Positions 9,776-22,287 of a stretch of 64,000 bases of DNA are shown piece after piece. A model generated the notes under the pieces. It searched no databases. It had not been told where the DNA came from and saw only the letters and a program-made list of their open reading frames with translations. The stretch's first letter is position 1; each line of letters begins with the position of its first letter. The stretch is from Cryptomeria japonica (Eukaryota > Streptophyta > Pinopsida > Cupressales > Cupressaceae). The translations under genes and the position numbers were made by a program. The stretch is from NCBI RefSeq assembly GCF_030272615.1, contig NC_081406.1:472246400-472310399 (forward strand). Direction: 5' to 3'.

Positions 9776-12700
9776 ATGGCTTCTTCATCTATTCCTAAAT
9801 TCATAGCAAACCCTACTGTAGTCGAAGTGATTAAATGCCCTAGACCCATATTTCAATTAGTTCCCGAGATTGCCAAGAAAGATGATAATGTTGGTGTTTT
9901 TTCTCAAATCCCCAAAGGAGTAGTTTTTGCTAAAGACCCTAGAATGTATATTCATTGTCACATAGAAGAATTAGGTGATGAGGAAATCAAGAACATGTAT
10001 AAATCAGTAATCTATGACGATTCTGGTAATGTTAAACCTAAGCACAAGATAGTAGAAACCCTAGGTTTCACTGAAATTCTCAGTATTCTGGATTTTCCAA
10101 AGGATGTTATAAGGATAGTATTAAGAAGGGTACATGGTGCATTCTTCTAGCTATAATCAGTTCACAAAATCACTAAAGAGGTAGTAAAAGCTGTGACAGG
10201 GTTACCTTCCACTGATAACAGGCCTGATAAGACAAAGGTCTCAAATGACCTAGTGATTAAACTAACAGGTGCAACATCTGATAAGAGATCTTTAAGAGTA
10301 AATGATGCAATTGACATCAATGTCAGATTCATTAGCATGATTTTAGGCTACAAAACCACACATGCAAATAGGTTAAACTCAGTCTCTAGCCTATGCATAA
10401 AGAGTGCTTATGACATGATTAATGATAATACAAAAATAGATGTGTGTGAATGGTTGAAAGATGAACTAATTGACAACTTGGGAAAGATAAAGAAAGAAAA
10501 AAAGGAGACATTTAGATTTGGAAACCTACTTGTCTGTTTAATGCTACACATAACAAAACAAGTGCCCGATATAGGTAACAAAAATCTTGGTTTTGACATA
10601 CCGGTAGGCAAACAGTTGTCAGATTTACTAAACAACATGGGAGAGAACAGAGAAAAGAACATAGATGAGTACTTTTAGGTATTGAAGGCCCAGATGAAGA
10701 CAAGAGTCAGACTATCACAAGAAATTGTAAATAAGTATAAGGATGAAATCTGTTTTGTTATTAAGAAGGATGAAATTTGGATGGAGGCAATTATCCCAAG
10801 AACCATTTGGGTTACTGAAATGGGGTATGAAACTGATGATCACATAATTGAAACATATGCAAAAGCCCTCCTGGAAGCACCTAAGGAACCTAAAGAAGAG
10901 GTATTTGGCAGTGCTGAGACTATTGAAAACCAAATTCAATCAAAGAAAAGGGTTAAGAAGGTTGAAGCAACAGTTAGAAGAGGATCCAGGCAAGCAAAAT
11001 CTATTAAGGATAATGTACTCAAACAAACTGGTATTACTGAAGATGAGTTAGAAACACTTCAACCGAAAACTCACCTTTCACCGGTTGGAAATTCTTCTGA
11101 AAGTGATATACCAGCTGAATTTAAAAGAGTTGTGAGAAAAAGGAAACCTTCACCAGTATCTACACCTTCTCCTAGAAGAACTAGACAGAAACAACAGGCA
11201 ATAAAGCCCCCAGCTAGGAAGTTAACTCCAAAGAAGAAGTTAACACCCAAGAAGAAGACTCAACAAACCATTGCTCCAATTGACAAACTTCTAAATGAAA
11301 TAACAGAGGATGGAAAGCTAAAAAATATCAATAAATTGTATGATTCATTATCAACTGATGACAAGGAAAAAGTTGAAAACAATGTAATCCTACACTTGGA
11401 TATGTACAAGAAATTTTTTATGCAAGTTGTGGATGAATTACCGGCAGAACTGTTCAAAAGACTTGAAGCTAGAAGGCAAGCTGTTGTAGAGCTTGATAAG
11501 AAAATAAAAATTGAAAAACTTCTTGTTGTATATCTAGTCAAGTCACCAAATGAGATAGATAATTTGATCTCAGAGGCTAACCAGTCAGTATTTTCAACTG
11601 CACACCGGCATGTAGCACTTATGGTTGGTAGAGTGAATGAGGTAGCAGAGGAAACTGTGAATGCATGGGACATATTCCTTGTAGAGAAGGAAAAACATAA
11701 AGAATATACAAACCCTAAACCCATCAAAGTATACCAAAAGGATAAGGATAAGGGAAAAGGCAAGGTTGGTGGACCACCTAGCATAAAAATAACAGATAAT
11801 CTATCCCCACCACCTCTTGATACTCCACCGGTAATTACCATAGACAATCAACCAGCTAATGAGAGTATGGACACACCACAAGAGAACACAAATCCCAATT
11901 CTGAGGTGTTATATACAGTGAATATTGACACTCAAAAATTCAATATTGTGGTAGATAAGGATTCAACAGGAAAAACAAATGTGGAAAATAAGCCACTAGT
12001 AACTGATAGCTCAGAAGGTAAACTAGCAGGTGACAACACTGAGAAACAGGCAAAGCAACAAGCTCCTTCACAAGAATAGGTTCATACAGAGAAAATGCCA
12101 CCGACAACAATTGAGAAATCCAAACCTTTTCTTAAAGAAATGGAAACACAAACTGACCTACCAGAGGTCACCACAAGCAAGGAAATTGCTCCCACCAACG
12201 GAATATAGATTATTGGTTCTTCCACTGCAAATTTCAAATCAACAAATGTAACAAAAGTTCTTCCGGATTCCATCAAAAAGATAATAGAGTGTAGCTCACA
12301 AGCATACAAGGCAATTGATGACACAATTCCAATTTTGAAAATGATAGCACCTAAGTGTAATATAGATAACAAAGATTCTTTAGGCCAACTTGACACTTTG
12401 TCTAAATATATTACTGACAACACTATGATAGTTGAACAAATAAAAGAGGAAGCATTCAAGGAGTGACTAGAGAAAGAAAAACATAAATTCTTTGAGGAGG
12501 AAATAAAAAAGTGTACAAGAAAATTTGACACTCTTTTACCGGAACTGTGTAGTACACTGAAGGAATTTAAAACTTTGTACAAGGATACATGTAAAACTAA
12601 CTTTTTGACAGTAGATATAGACAAGAAAATCAGCAAGGAATAGGAGGAAATAAATCAACTAGTTGATAACTTCATTAATTCATCTGATTCATTATCAATT

Positions 12701-12985
12701 TTTGAGAAGAAAATAACAGGTTTTGAGGAAGAACTACTAAAGTTGGAAAGAGAGAAGGAAAGAATAAAAGGAAAGGCTAAAGATCTACAATGGAGAGTTA
12801 GTCCAAAATTGGATTTCCTCGCCTGCTTAAGAAAAGAAATATCTGATGCTTTGATTCAAGGATAGAAAACACCAGCTAAGAAAATGCAACACCTCATCGG
12901 TACAGTTCAGAGGACTGAGGCCACAATAAAAGATAGCAAAAAGTTCATTGAGAACCTGAATCTAGTTTTGGTAGATCTTTTTTAG
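9776..12985 (+). pseudogene. Family A ORF2, large unknown protein, broken
   Basis: The ATG at 9776 (MASSSIPKFIANP) begins a frame of about 1,070 codons. Stops lie at 10148 (TAG for Trp), 10154, 10676 (TAG for CAA/CAG), 12077, 12206, 12464, 12641, 12863 and 12983; the longest clean part is 10682-12079. In order there is a roughly 330-residue N-terminal domain, a basic Ser/Pro/Lys linker with KKKLTPKKK (about 11140-11260), a helical domain with a conserved DKKIKIEKLL stretch (about 11500), an acidic Pro-rich linker (11750-12150) and a long charged coiled coil to the end. I recognise no family. The domain plan, with a linker and coiled coils and no enzyme motif, fits a structural or nucleic-acid-binding role, but that is a guess. 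Confidence 0.65.
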
Positions 12986-13429
12986 ATTGTAACCAACCGG
13001 TTACAAGGATGAAACAGGAAACCACACTCAATTGACACTTTGACAACCTTTGTCATTGATGCCAAAGGGGGCGTTATCAATGTTTAAAAATGGGTTTTCT
13101 TTTCCCAAAATTGGCTAAGTTTTGGAAATTTTGAGTTAGACACACTATCAACTACTTCAAGCTCTATGTTAGGTCTTAAGGGTTTAGGGTTTTAATTTTA
13201 AATTGTTTAATGTTTGATCAAAACCCTCTGGTTTCTATTCCTTCGTTACTTTATCCACTTAAGTGATGGGTCTTGGGGTCGTATGTGGTGTCCCCCCATG
13301 TCATTTGCCTAGGCGGTTGTCAAATTAATCGTAAAAATTTATGCCTTATGTCATTTCTTCCTAATATTGTCGGGCCCAGTAAGTTGTACGCATCTCTTAG
13401 ATGGATCTATGGTTTTCTCTATTTTGTTA

Positions 13430-14975
13430 GGCGAAGTTGCACGTGGTTTAAGACTCACAAAATGGCGAAAGGGAAATGCGTTCTAAATGGTGCATTTGGT
13501 CCAATTTAAAATGGCTTCATCTCGTTCAAGATCTAACGGATGGCATTATTTTGCAGCCGAAACTTGCAAGTGAAATACCTTGCGTGAAATGGTGAAAGCC
13601 TTTAGTGGGACCCTACAGCAAAGACTTTCTAAGTGACTAAAAGGTGATCAAGTCCAATTTGATCCGACGATTCGTGTTGTTTCATGGTTGATAGATGCTC
13701 GAAGGTTATGCTCTGCGAAATAGCGAAAAGGTTTTTCGGTCTACGAAAAGGGAGTTTTTATAAGGGCATAATAGATGCGCAAGTTTCATTTGATCTGACG
13801 GTTAGCGCAGCTTCGCAAGAGGGAGATGCTTGATAGTTAGCTTTCAAGAAGAAGCAAAATGACATGGCACTCCAAGTAGATGGTCCAGCTGGTCGAGAGG
13901 GTGAGTAAGATGATAGCACATTGTAGAAGATCAATATAGTCAGTAAGTTGGATCTAAGGATTAAAAGGTGGGTCCTAGAGGTGAGTCATGCCCTGGCAGA
14001 TACAAGTGGCAAGGATGAGGTGGAATCTAGTGTTTTCTCTCATCAAATGAAAGGTTGACATGTCAATTTGAAAGTGACTAGATGCCAGGTGAATGAAGTT
14101 GAGTAAGTGGGCCCATGTCTGCCGAATTCAGTTAAGCATTGAGCAAGTCAAATATAATCTAGCAGCCTACGTGAATTCGCAATGGTAAAGTGCTTGTGTT
14201 TTATGCCTTGTGAAACAACAAAAAGGTTTTTAGGCCCTGAAGATGGATAAAGCATGAAGTTTAAAAGGGGATCAACTCCATTTTGATCCAAGGGCTTGCG
14301 TTGTTTCGTGGTTACGAACCAACCGAAGGATATGCTTCGTGAAATAGCGAAAGGAAAAAGGGTTCATCCAGGTGTGATGCTAGATGGTGATGTGTCAGTT
14401 GACACGAGGTTTCAAAAGAAATTGAGGGCCCGCCAAGGTGTAACCGACGGTTATAAGGGAAAGACACGTGGCTGATGTTGAACTAGACTTGAACAGTTTT
14501 CCAAAGCTAATGGTTGAGTGCCGCGTGGTATTCAATAACCAATGAAAGAGTGGCGTAAGTAAAGCAAGCATAAAGGTCTCTTGTAAAGGATGGTCATCTT
14601 TGATTTGATCCAACACTTCGCGTTGTTTCGTGGCCCTAAGTTGAAAGCGGTTTAAGCTTCATGAAATAGAGAAAGACCACTAGCAGTCAAGATAAAGGCA
14701 CGGTTAAGGAAGAGGATGATGGTCTCAGTAAGAGTTAAACATGGAGTAGTTAGAGTTCTATCTAACACCTGGCATGGCTTCACAAAGAAAAAGTGCTCAG
14801 AGGATAAAGCCCGTGAAATGGCGAAAAGGAGGTAGGGCCAGGTGCGAAGGCAAAGCTGTTAAGTCAGTGTAAAGGCTGATCAAGTTTCTTTTGATCGGAC
14901 GGTTGGCGTGATTTCATTTAACGAAGTTGCCCGAAGCTTATGCTTTGCGAAATAGTGAAAGAGCGAAGAGAAAAG
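13430..14975 (+). repeat. Degenerate module array in the 5' LTR
   Basis: A module consisting of TTTGATCNGACGGTT, GCGTTGTTTCGTGG, a GAAGNTTATGC stretch and GCGAAATAGCGAAA recurs at irregular spacing. The last motif is clear near 13462, 13594, 13722, 14346, 14672, 14813 and 14948, with weaker copies near 13850 and 14212. The two GC-containing motifs within a module are partly complementary, so a stem is possible. The same modules occur in the 3' LTR (about 27550-29100). Many CG positions differ between LTRs as CG to TG or CA. Confidence 0.65.
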
Positions 14976-15338
14976 ATGTGCAGGTATGTTGTGACCCGTT
15001 GGAGTGAAAAATTTGAATTCTCTCATGAATTCAATTCTGAAGTGATGGCTGAAGCATGCGGTATCAATGTCGCAGTTAAGAGCCTGAGTACCATATATGA
15101 TCTCCTATCGATTGAGTAAAGGTATCATTCCAAAGAATTGTTGCAGAGGAGCGGTTGCAGAGCTATTTTCTTCAAATATAGAGCAAGGTCATTCAGTTGT
15201 AGAGGAGATTCCTTCAAGATAAAAATAGTTTTTCTTGTACTCTTGTGTGGCAATTTCTTTGCAATGTCTTTTAATTGATGTCTTGATTTGTCACAAAACC
15301 AATTGGGGGTAGTATCTTAATTGCTTGTATATCTTAAG

Positions 15339-18300
15339 ATGGCACCTAAGAGAGAGTTCTCAGGGAAAGTTAATTACCAGGAAAGGGCAATTTGTGATGA
15401 TTTTCTCAAACAGTTGATGTTGTCAACTAATCAGGCATCGAAAGTGAAAGAATTAGTGCTAAGAGCTCCTCGTTTGAAGATAGGAGAAGGGTTATATGAC
15501 AAGGGTAACTGGTTGAGAGACCCACAGGTTGGGTTGTCTGGTTTGGGGTTGTTTAAAGTTGGATTTGGCATGAGAAATTCTCCAGCCCCACAGAATAGCA
15601 TCTGGGAGTTAGATGTGGGAAAATTGGTAGTCCCAGGGGTATTCATGGATATGGATCTTCTTGAATCAGATTGCACATAATTATGATCCAGTCACAAGGA
15701 GCATTAGGGGTATAAATGGGAAATCCCTCATTGAAATAAATAATGAGGAATTCAAAAGTTCTTTTGTGCTTAATGAGTTTACCAATTTCTTAGAGCCTAT
15801 CAATTTCAAGTCACTAGCTCAAGTATATAGTGCATAGAGGAACCACCTTAGAAATGGGCCTCTTAAGGAATTTTTTGTAAAAACAGGTGGGTTGACAGTT
15901 GTAGGACCCAATACTGAAGAGCCCTTCTCATTGAATCTGTTCACCCTTAGGGCTAAGGGAGTGTATTGGTCACTTCGCCAAATTTTGGGAGAGGATGCTG
16001 AGGTAACTATGCCCAATCATTACATGCTAATGATTGCTTAGATTTTGAATCCTTCTCTTGCAGTAACCTTTGATTATGCTTCTTTTATTACTGATGCTAT
16101 CCATGAAGGGTTGATAAGAATAAAGAATGGGAAGGTGGATAGGACTTTTGGATGGTATTCACTCCTCATGCATCTATTTTTGTTCAAAGGTGGTGATTAT
16201 TTTGGAAGTGGAATGGACCTTATAAAAGAGAAGGATGGAGAAAAGATGTCAGTGCAACTATGGAGTACAGTGTTGTCATGGGATAGAGATGATGCTAGTT
16301 TCTTAAAATTTGATAAATGTTTTGCATCAAAGATTAGAACTCTCCTCTATTCAGAAAACCCAAGAATCCCCAAGGTTCTTTTGGAATTTATTAGACCAAA
16401 AGAATTTGCAAAAAATATAAAAATTGTCCATAATTGGGGTGATATTTACTTGTGCCATCTCTCCATAGTTTTCAGAGTTTTTGGTTTCAGAGGTACTCCA
16501 TTTTTATTGCCATATCAGGTCCCTCTCAAAGTGGGAACTGCAGAAATACTCAGACAAATTAGTAGTATGCAAGAGGCAGAGCTAACAGGTAGGGGTAAAG
16601 GGACTATTTTCCCTACGGTTACTATAGCGCACCAATTTGTAATAACAAAGGGAGGTTGGAATTCTTTTGAGGATTTTCTTAAACCTTATCATTTGTCAGC
16701 TGCAGTGTCCAGGTGTGTCGATCCTGAAGATTTCTTTAATGGCATGTTTAGAAAGAGAGCAGTGTGCAGAGGTAGACCCCATAAGTTCCAGTTTCCTAAA
16801 GACCTCATTAGAAATGAGTTTGATCTAGATGAGCAGGAGCTGAGGAAGGAAAAATGGGTGGCTTATAAAAAGGCCTTGGATTTTGTACATCAATTTGATA
16901 CTAGCTATGACCCATTGTCTAGCTTTTTCCCTTTTGAGGAGAAAATAAAATTCCTAATTCTTTGCTTTGAGGATGTAATGCAAACTCTAAAAGAAAAGAG
17001 GGAGGTTGTGGTTAAAAACAACCCTGAAAAGACAAGAATGGTTCTAAGTAGGTCTGCCCCTACTAGAGCAATCCCTCCTGGTGACTATATGTTGCACAAG
17101 AAGTCTAATTATAGTGTGTTGATGCCTACAACAGGGGAGCCCTCTACCTCTAAAGGGAAGAGGAAGATACAAGATGTCATTGACATCCAATAGAGCCCAA
17201 AGAAGTAGAGAGTAGGAAAAGAAGTACAATTTGATACATCCTTGTACTCTCCATCCTAATCCCTTATTCATATAGGAGATGAACAAGCAGCAGCTGAGCA
17301 ATTGATACAGTTAGGTAGCTTGGGAGAAATAGCCTACACATATGATGAAGTAGAAGAAGGAATGCCAGAAGAGCCCCTTGCTACTGAGATGAACATCACT
17401 ACCAATGAGTTTAAGGGCCAGGAGTGGGATCCTGAGATAAAGCAGGCCAGTGATGACTTCTTGGCTAACAACAATTTTGTTACATCAGGAGCATTCATGC
17501 AGTTTGTATGGAAGCAAAACATTGACAAATACAATGCAAGATATGAGAAGAGAAAAAGTGAGCAGCCTCATAAAGATCAAGCTCTAGTGGAGGAGGAAAT
17601 AAAGAAAGAAATGATAGATGAGTTTAAGACCATCACTCCTAAGCAAGGAAGAGATATGGTGGCACAAGCTAGAGTACTCATTCTTCCTGAGTGGGACATA
17701 GCAGATGCCTTGGTACTGGAGGCAGTGAGAAAAGAAACCAAACCCATGGAAGGAATCACTTTTAGTAAAGACAATGCTGCACTAGTCATGTGGTCTCTTA
17801 AGAGAGATGAGAATAGGAGAAATAAGGACACCCCAGGGTCAAGTTACCTTGGTGGAATGATAGTGAAAAGAGTGCAGAACACCGGGGCAGTGGAAGCTGC
17901 TAGCACTGTGTTAGAGTGAAAAATTTAGTGTTGCAGTAGTAGAAAGGGAAGCTAAGGAAAAAGTAGACCTCCAAGTCAAGTTGGAGACAAGTTTGAAGGC
18001 TTAAAACAATGCTAAAGAAGAGGTAAGGGGTAAAGATAGCATCATTGCTAAGCTGCAAAGCTAGTTGATAGGACAGTACCATCAGGGTGAGTCTTCAACA
18101 CTGATGATCTCCTCTTCTCCTGCAAGATCTCCACCTACCAGCCCTATCATTGAGTTCCCACCATCTCTAGCACCTTCTAGTTCTCAAATGATTGAGATCA
18201 CTCCCCAAGAATTGGAGAATCTAAAACAGGCTCAGGCCTTATATGCAAAGAAGTATGAAGAAATAGTAAGGGCTACCATTTCAAGTTTTGTAGATACCAT

Positions 18301-18979
18301 GAGTGCCTCACTATTATATAGCAACATAAGCAAGATTTTGGATATTTGGAGTGAGCTTAATGGAGATAAGGCCATTTTGACACCTATTTTTGACAAGTGG
18401 AAGCCCAGAGATCAAGACTTGGAGCTTATTTGTGTATCTTATGATGAAGCAGGGGCTGATCCTATCATCAAATCCACTTGTGATACCACCAAGGATCTAG
18501 TAAAATTGGCAGAAGGGATAGACAATGTTGACAGGAAAATCAACGTGTACAAAAAGGAGTACACTGATCAAGTTTTTGAATTGCTCCCAGGAGTTTTTGT
18601 CAGCCCGAATCAACTCAAGGACAAACAAGTATGGCTTAAGGAATTAGAGGCCAAATTTTCAGCTAGAATAAAAGGGATTGTTGATTTAGATGATGCTTCC
18701 TTTTTTGTTGTAACAATTTAGGAGATAGAGAAAATCAAGTCTCGTTATGGTTTTCTCAATTCAGAGGTCAACAAGATGAGAAATTCTTGGAAGAGGTTAA
18801 CCAAGGCAAAGGCAAAAGTGATTAACTTCACGTGGCCAACTGATGATGTGTACAATGAGTGGACAAGAAAATATGCCATCCAGGATGTAGAGCAGTTAGA
18901 GGGTGCTCCTGAACAGATAGAAGAGGTTGCAACCGGACAACAAGTAGAAGAAGCTGCGGAAGTCGAAAAGGACTTGTAA
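15339..18979 (+). pseudogene. LTR-encoded protein, 5' LTR copy, broken
   Basis: The ATG at 15339 (MAPKREFSGKVNY) starts a frame of about 1,213 codons, all inside the LTR. This copy has a one-base insertion near 15663 and a two-base loss near 17911, and stops at 15835, 16039, 17191, 17206, 17260, 18002, 18062 and 18719; the first two and 18062 are shared with the 3' LTR. The N-terminal half contains a long globular region (WYSLLMHLFLFKGGDYF near 16160, then FRVFGFRGTPFLLPYQVPL near 16470). The second half is acidic and coil-forming, ending EEAAEVEKDL. I recognise no domain. Ogre/Tat elements are known for extra ORFs, but those usually lie between LTR and gag. Confidence 0.7.
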
Positions 18980-19923
18980 CCATTTTTGTAAAAGATCTTT
19001 GTAACTTCTTCTTGAGAATCAATAATTATAACAAATTCTCCTAGGAAATTCCGAAGCTATGTGCATCCATATTGTTATAAATGGATACCAGGACTAATAG
19101 AAAGATGATTCCAAAGAATTGTAAGAAAACGTTGCAGAAATTTATCTGAGCTTTTCCAAGTTTTAATGGAGAATATTCGCAGGTTTCTTGTAATAATTTT
19201 TTGAAGAAAATATCAATATACAGACCATTGGTTTTGAGTAAAAAATTTGTGTTGTCTTCATATGTGTTTTCATGTGTTTACTGTTTCACTCTAAATAATC
19301 CAGGGTTATTTCGTTTGAATAGGGGTTGTAAGGCAACTTTGAGTAGGTGTGTTTCTTAGCTTTTCTCTTCAGGAGGGAAATTAAATATGCGGGGATCACT
19401 TCCACCAGTAAATTCCTTGTGAGATATTTTGAATCTTGATGAGCATAGTTTACTTTGGTATGCATAAATTCTGATATGTGTCAGGCATATATAGGGATCT
19501 ACAGAAGCCAAACTAATGGGATACTTATAGATATTTGACTGTGAGAGTGTTGTTTGAAACTTAGATGACTCTTTGACCTTGGATAAGGCACTGGTATAGA
19601 TCGAGGTTGTCTATTACATGTTTTGTAGGTCAAATGCTGAATATGAGTATAATTTTCATTCCTTTGTTTTAGTTAGTTTCAAGTTGATTAGATCCACTGG
19701 TTTTCTAGACTAGTTTGTTGTGGATTTATCTTTTAAAAGTGTGAATTTAGTTCACAAAGGTATACCCGCCTGAACTTTGAGTAGGTCCGAAGTGTAGGAG
19801 GTTAAGTCAAACCTTGTCATATGTTGTCCTAGAAGTTTCCTTCTCTTTAATATACCTTCAGCACAGAGTTATTATATCGTAAATAGGATGTTGAAGTGAA
19901 TCAGATTTTGAAGACAACAAAAG

Positions 19924-19941
19924 TGGCGACTCTGCTGGGGA
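19924..19941 (+). other. Primer-binding site, Ogre type
   Basis: TGGCGACTCTGCTGGGGA lies four bases after the LTR end at 19919. From memory, Ogre elements use a tRNA-Arg primer with this sequence; the tRNA match is not checked here. Confidence 0.8.
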
Positions 19942-20157
19942 GTAAATGAATTGTTAAAAGTTTTTGGTTAAGAAAGATTTAATTCATATTGTGGTGACTC
20001 GGATGGTATAAGTCACATTAAGAATCCAGGAGCAGATTTTGTACTTAAATTTATAAAGAAAATCATTGTGTTGTGAATTGCAGCCTTTCATTCTAAGCTT
20101 GTTTTCATAATTCCCATTTTCTTGTGGGTGGTGACTCTGTTATCTTGGAACTAGTCC

Positions 20158-22116
20158 TTGAGAATTATAAATCATTCTAAAAGGAAAACAAGCATAATGC
20201 AAGGAGGAAAAAACACCAGATTATTCATGAAGAAGCATCCTCATGAAACTTTGCAAGAGGGTTTGTTAGAACAGTCACGAAGAGGCCAAAAGAGATCAGT
20301 GTTACACAAGCCATCAAATGTTGCTTGGGTACAAAAGAATAATAATACCGGTAAGATGCCTGATCGACTTGTTTATGCAAAGTCTAATTCTTCTTCCTAA
20401 GATTCTGAACATGATATATTAGGTTTCCATTCAGGATTTTTTGGAAATATTGATAATGCACATGCTTTAAATCAAGATTTATCCCATGTTAGTGTCTCTA
20501 CAAGAGATAGGAGCAGTTCAAACGCAATTAGACACTCTGTGCCTAGAACAATTGATGGAAACATTAGTTTGATTGACATAGATCAAGTCAATGTATCTGA
20601 TTTTGAGAAAAAATTCCTTGATTAAGATAAAGTGTCCCAAGAGATTGAAGATTTGAATAGGAGATTTCACCATTTAATATCCCTAAGAGCCCAAAAGGAA
20701 GCAAATAAGGAGAAGGAAGTCAAAGCTAAATTAATGGAGAGAGATAGGCTTCTTAGACAAATAGCTGACCTTGAAGTGCCAGCTAAAGAAAAGGAAAAGA
20801 GTGATGAAGAGGGCCCTGTGATCAGAGAAATTTTGATCCCCAAAGCCAAGCAAGCATATAGGTCAGTAGTTCAACCAAACAGGGAAGTTCTTAGTGATTC
20901 TCAGCTTCCTAGGACTAATGTGGATAAAGGAAAACAGAAATGGGTAGATGATGGAATCAGATCTAAAAGTGCAGAGGAGATTTCTCATAGGTTGTCAGCA
21001 CATGAGAGAGAAATGGAAAGAATGAGGAAAGAAAAGGAGGATTTACAAATGGAGTTAGAGAAGGCTGAGTTGGAAGCAACCAATCAGGAAGTCAAAAGAA
21101 AAATTATCTATCTAAAAGCTCCCCCTATCATGTTCCCATCAGAAGACCTTAATAAGCCTGATCCTCAGCAAATTTCTCTTCCCCCAGTTAAAATTCAACC
21201 TACGGAGCCTGCTAATGTAGCATCAATGAGTCAAATCCCTGTTAACAGTCAGCATACCCAAATATCTCAGTCTCCAATTGCAAAAGTTAGAATGAATCTG
21301 GGAAACAATAATGTTATTACCCCTTTTCAAAGGAGACCTATCAATTTAGAGCAATATAGACAATTGTTCTTTGATGGGATCCCAAGATACCCCAACCATG
21401 TTCCTACTGAGTTGAGAGATAGACTCCATAAATTTGCTGGAAACAATGAAATTAGTGCTGAGGAACACCTAAAATCTTTTGGAGACCTAATAAATGATTA
21501 TGAGATAGTGGATGAAGATGTCATCATGAAACTATTTGTTTAGTCCCCGGTTGATGATGCAAGAGATTGGTACAAAGGTATTCCAGTTAATAGCATTAGG
21601 TCATGGGAAGATTTTTAAAATTGTTTTCAAGAGCAATATGGTGATAAAACAAATGTGAGCTTTATGCTCAATGAATTTAATAACACCAGAAAGTCTGACA
21701 ATGAAATGGTCACTGATTTTAATGCTAGATTCCAAAAGGCTATGCATAGATTGTATCAGGTGATGAGGTTAGATGATAACATGTGTTTAAATACCTATTG
21801 TAATGCATTTGATTCTAAGATGGCCTACATCCTGAGAGATAAAAATCCACATAACTTGAGAGATGCTTTTAGAATTGCCATTAATGTAGAAAGTAATAGA
21901 AAAGCATTCGGGAAGTTAGGAAGAAGAACAAATGGTAGATTATGGCAAGAAACAAAACAACAACCTAGCAAAGAAGCCAAGGAGGATGACAAGATGGAGA
22001 AGTTGGTCATTGCTATGAAGGATCTGACTGCCAAGGTAAACAAAAATGATAAACCTCATTATAACTGGCAGGATAGGCCCCCTAGACTGCATGACATGCC
22101 ATATAATACCAACTAG
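20158..22116 (+). pseudogene. Gag of the giant gypsy element, broken
   Basis: The frame runs from about 20158 with stops at 20398, 20623, 21541 and 21616. Residues from about 20632 form a charged coil (RFHHLISLRAQKEANKEKE). The region 21300-21910 is a plant retrotransposon Gag core with the usual SPVDDARDWYKGI, W-DF and F-ARFQKA-HR features and the L-ESN end. Just after, CIACDGPHSPHQC (about 22225) looks like a weak zinc knuckle. Gag would form the particle and bind the RNA. About 215 bases between the PBS and 20158 hold nothing I recognise. Confidence 0.75.
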
Positions 22117-22287
22117 AAAGATGGCAAACCCCAGATTGAGAAGCCCAAAATTGCTCAGAATCAGGACACTCCAGATCCCTTAAAAGGTAAAACTATCCAT
22201 AACATAGAAAATACTCCCTGGTGTATTGCTTGTGATGGACCACATTCTCCTCATCAATGTGCAGTAGCTCAAGCCCTTGAAGAATCC

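Larger units (their letters stand above)
13072..19919 (+). repeat. 5' LTR, 6,848 bp, coding
   Basis: It aligns end to end with 27196-34046. The first 2.2 kb is non-coding with the repeated GCGAAATAGCGAAA modules, then comes a 1,213-codon frame (15339-18979), then about 0.9 kb of non-coding DNA to the PBS. It is among the longer LTRs known to me for plant elements. Confidence 0.92.

Noticed and set aside
13273-13509. 78-codon open frame near the giant LTR start, also at 27397-27633
   Set aside because: Both copies are open, but that follows from DNA similarity; there is no domain or support for a start.
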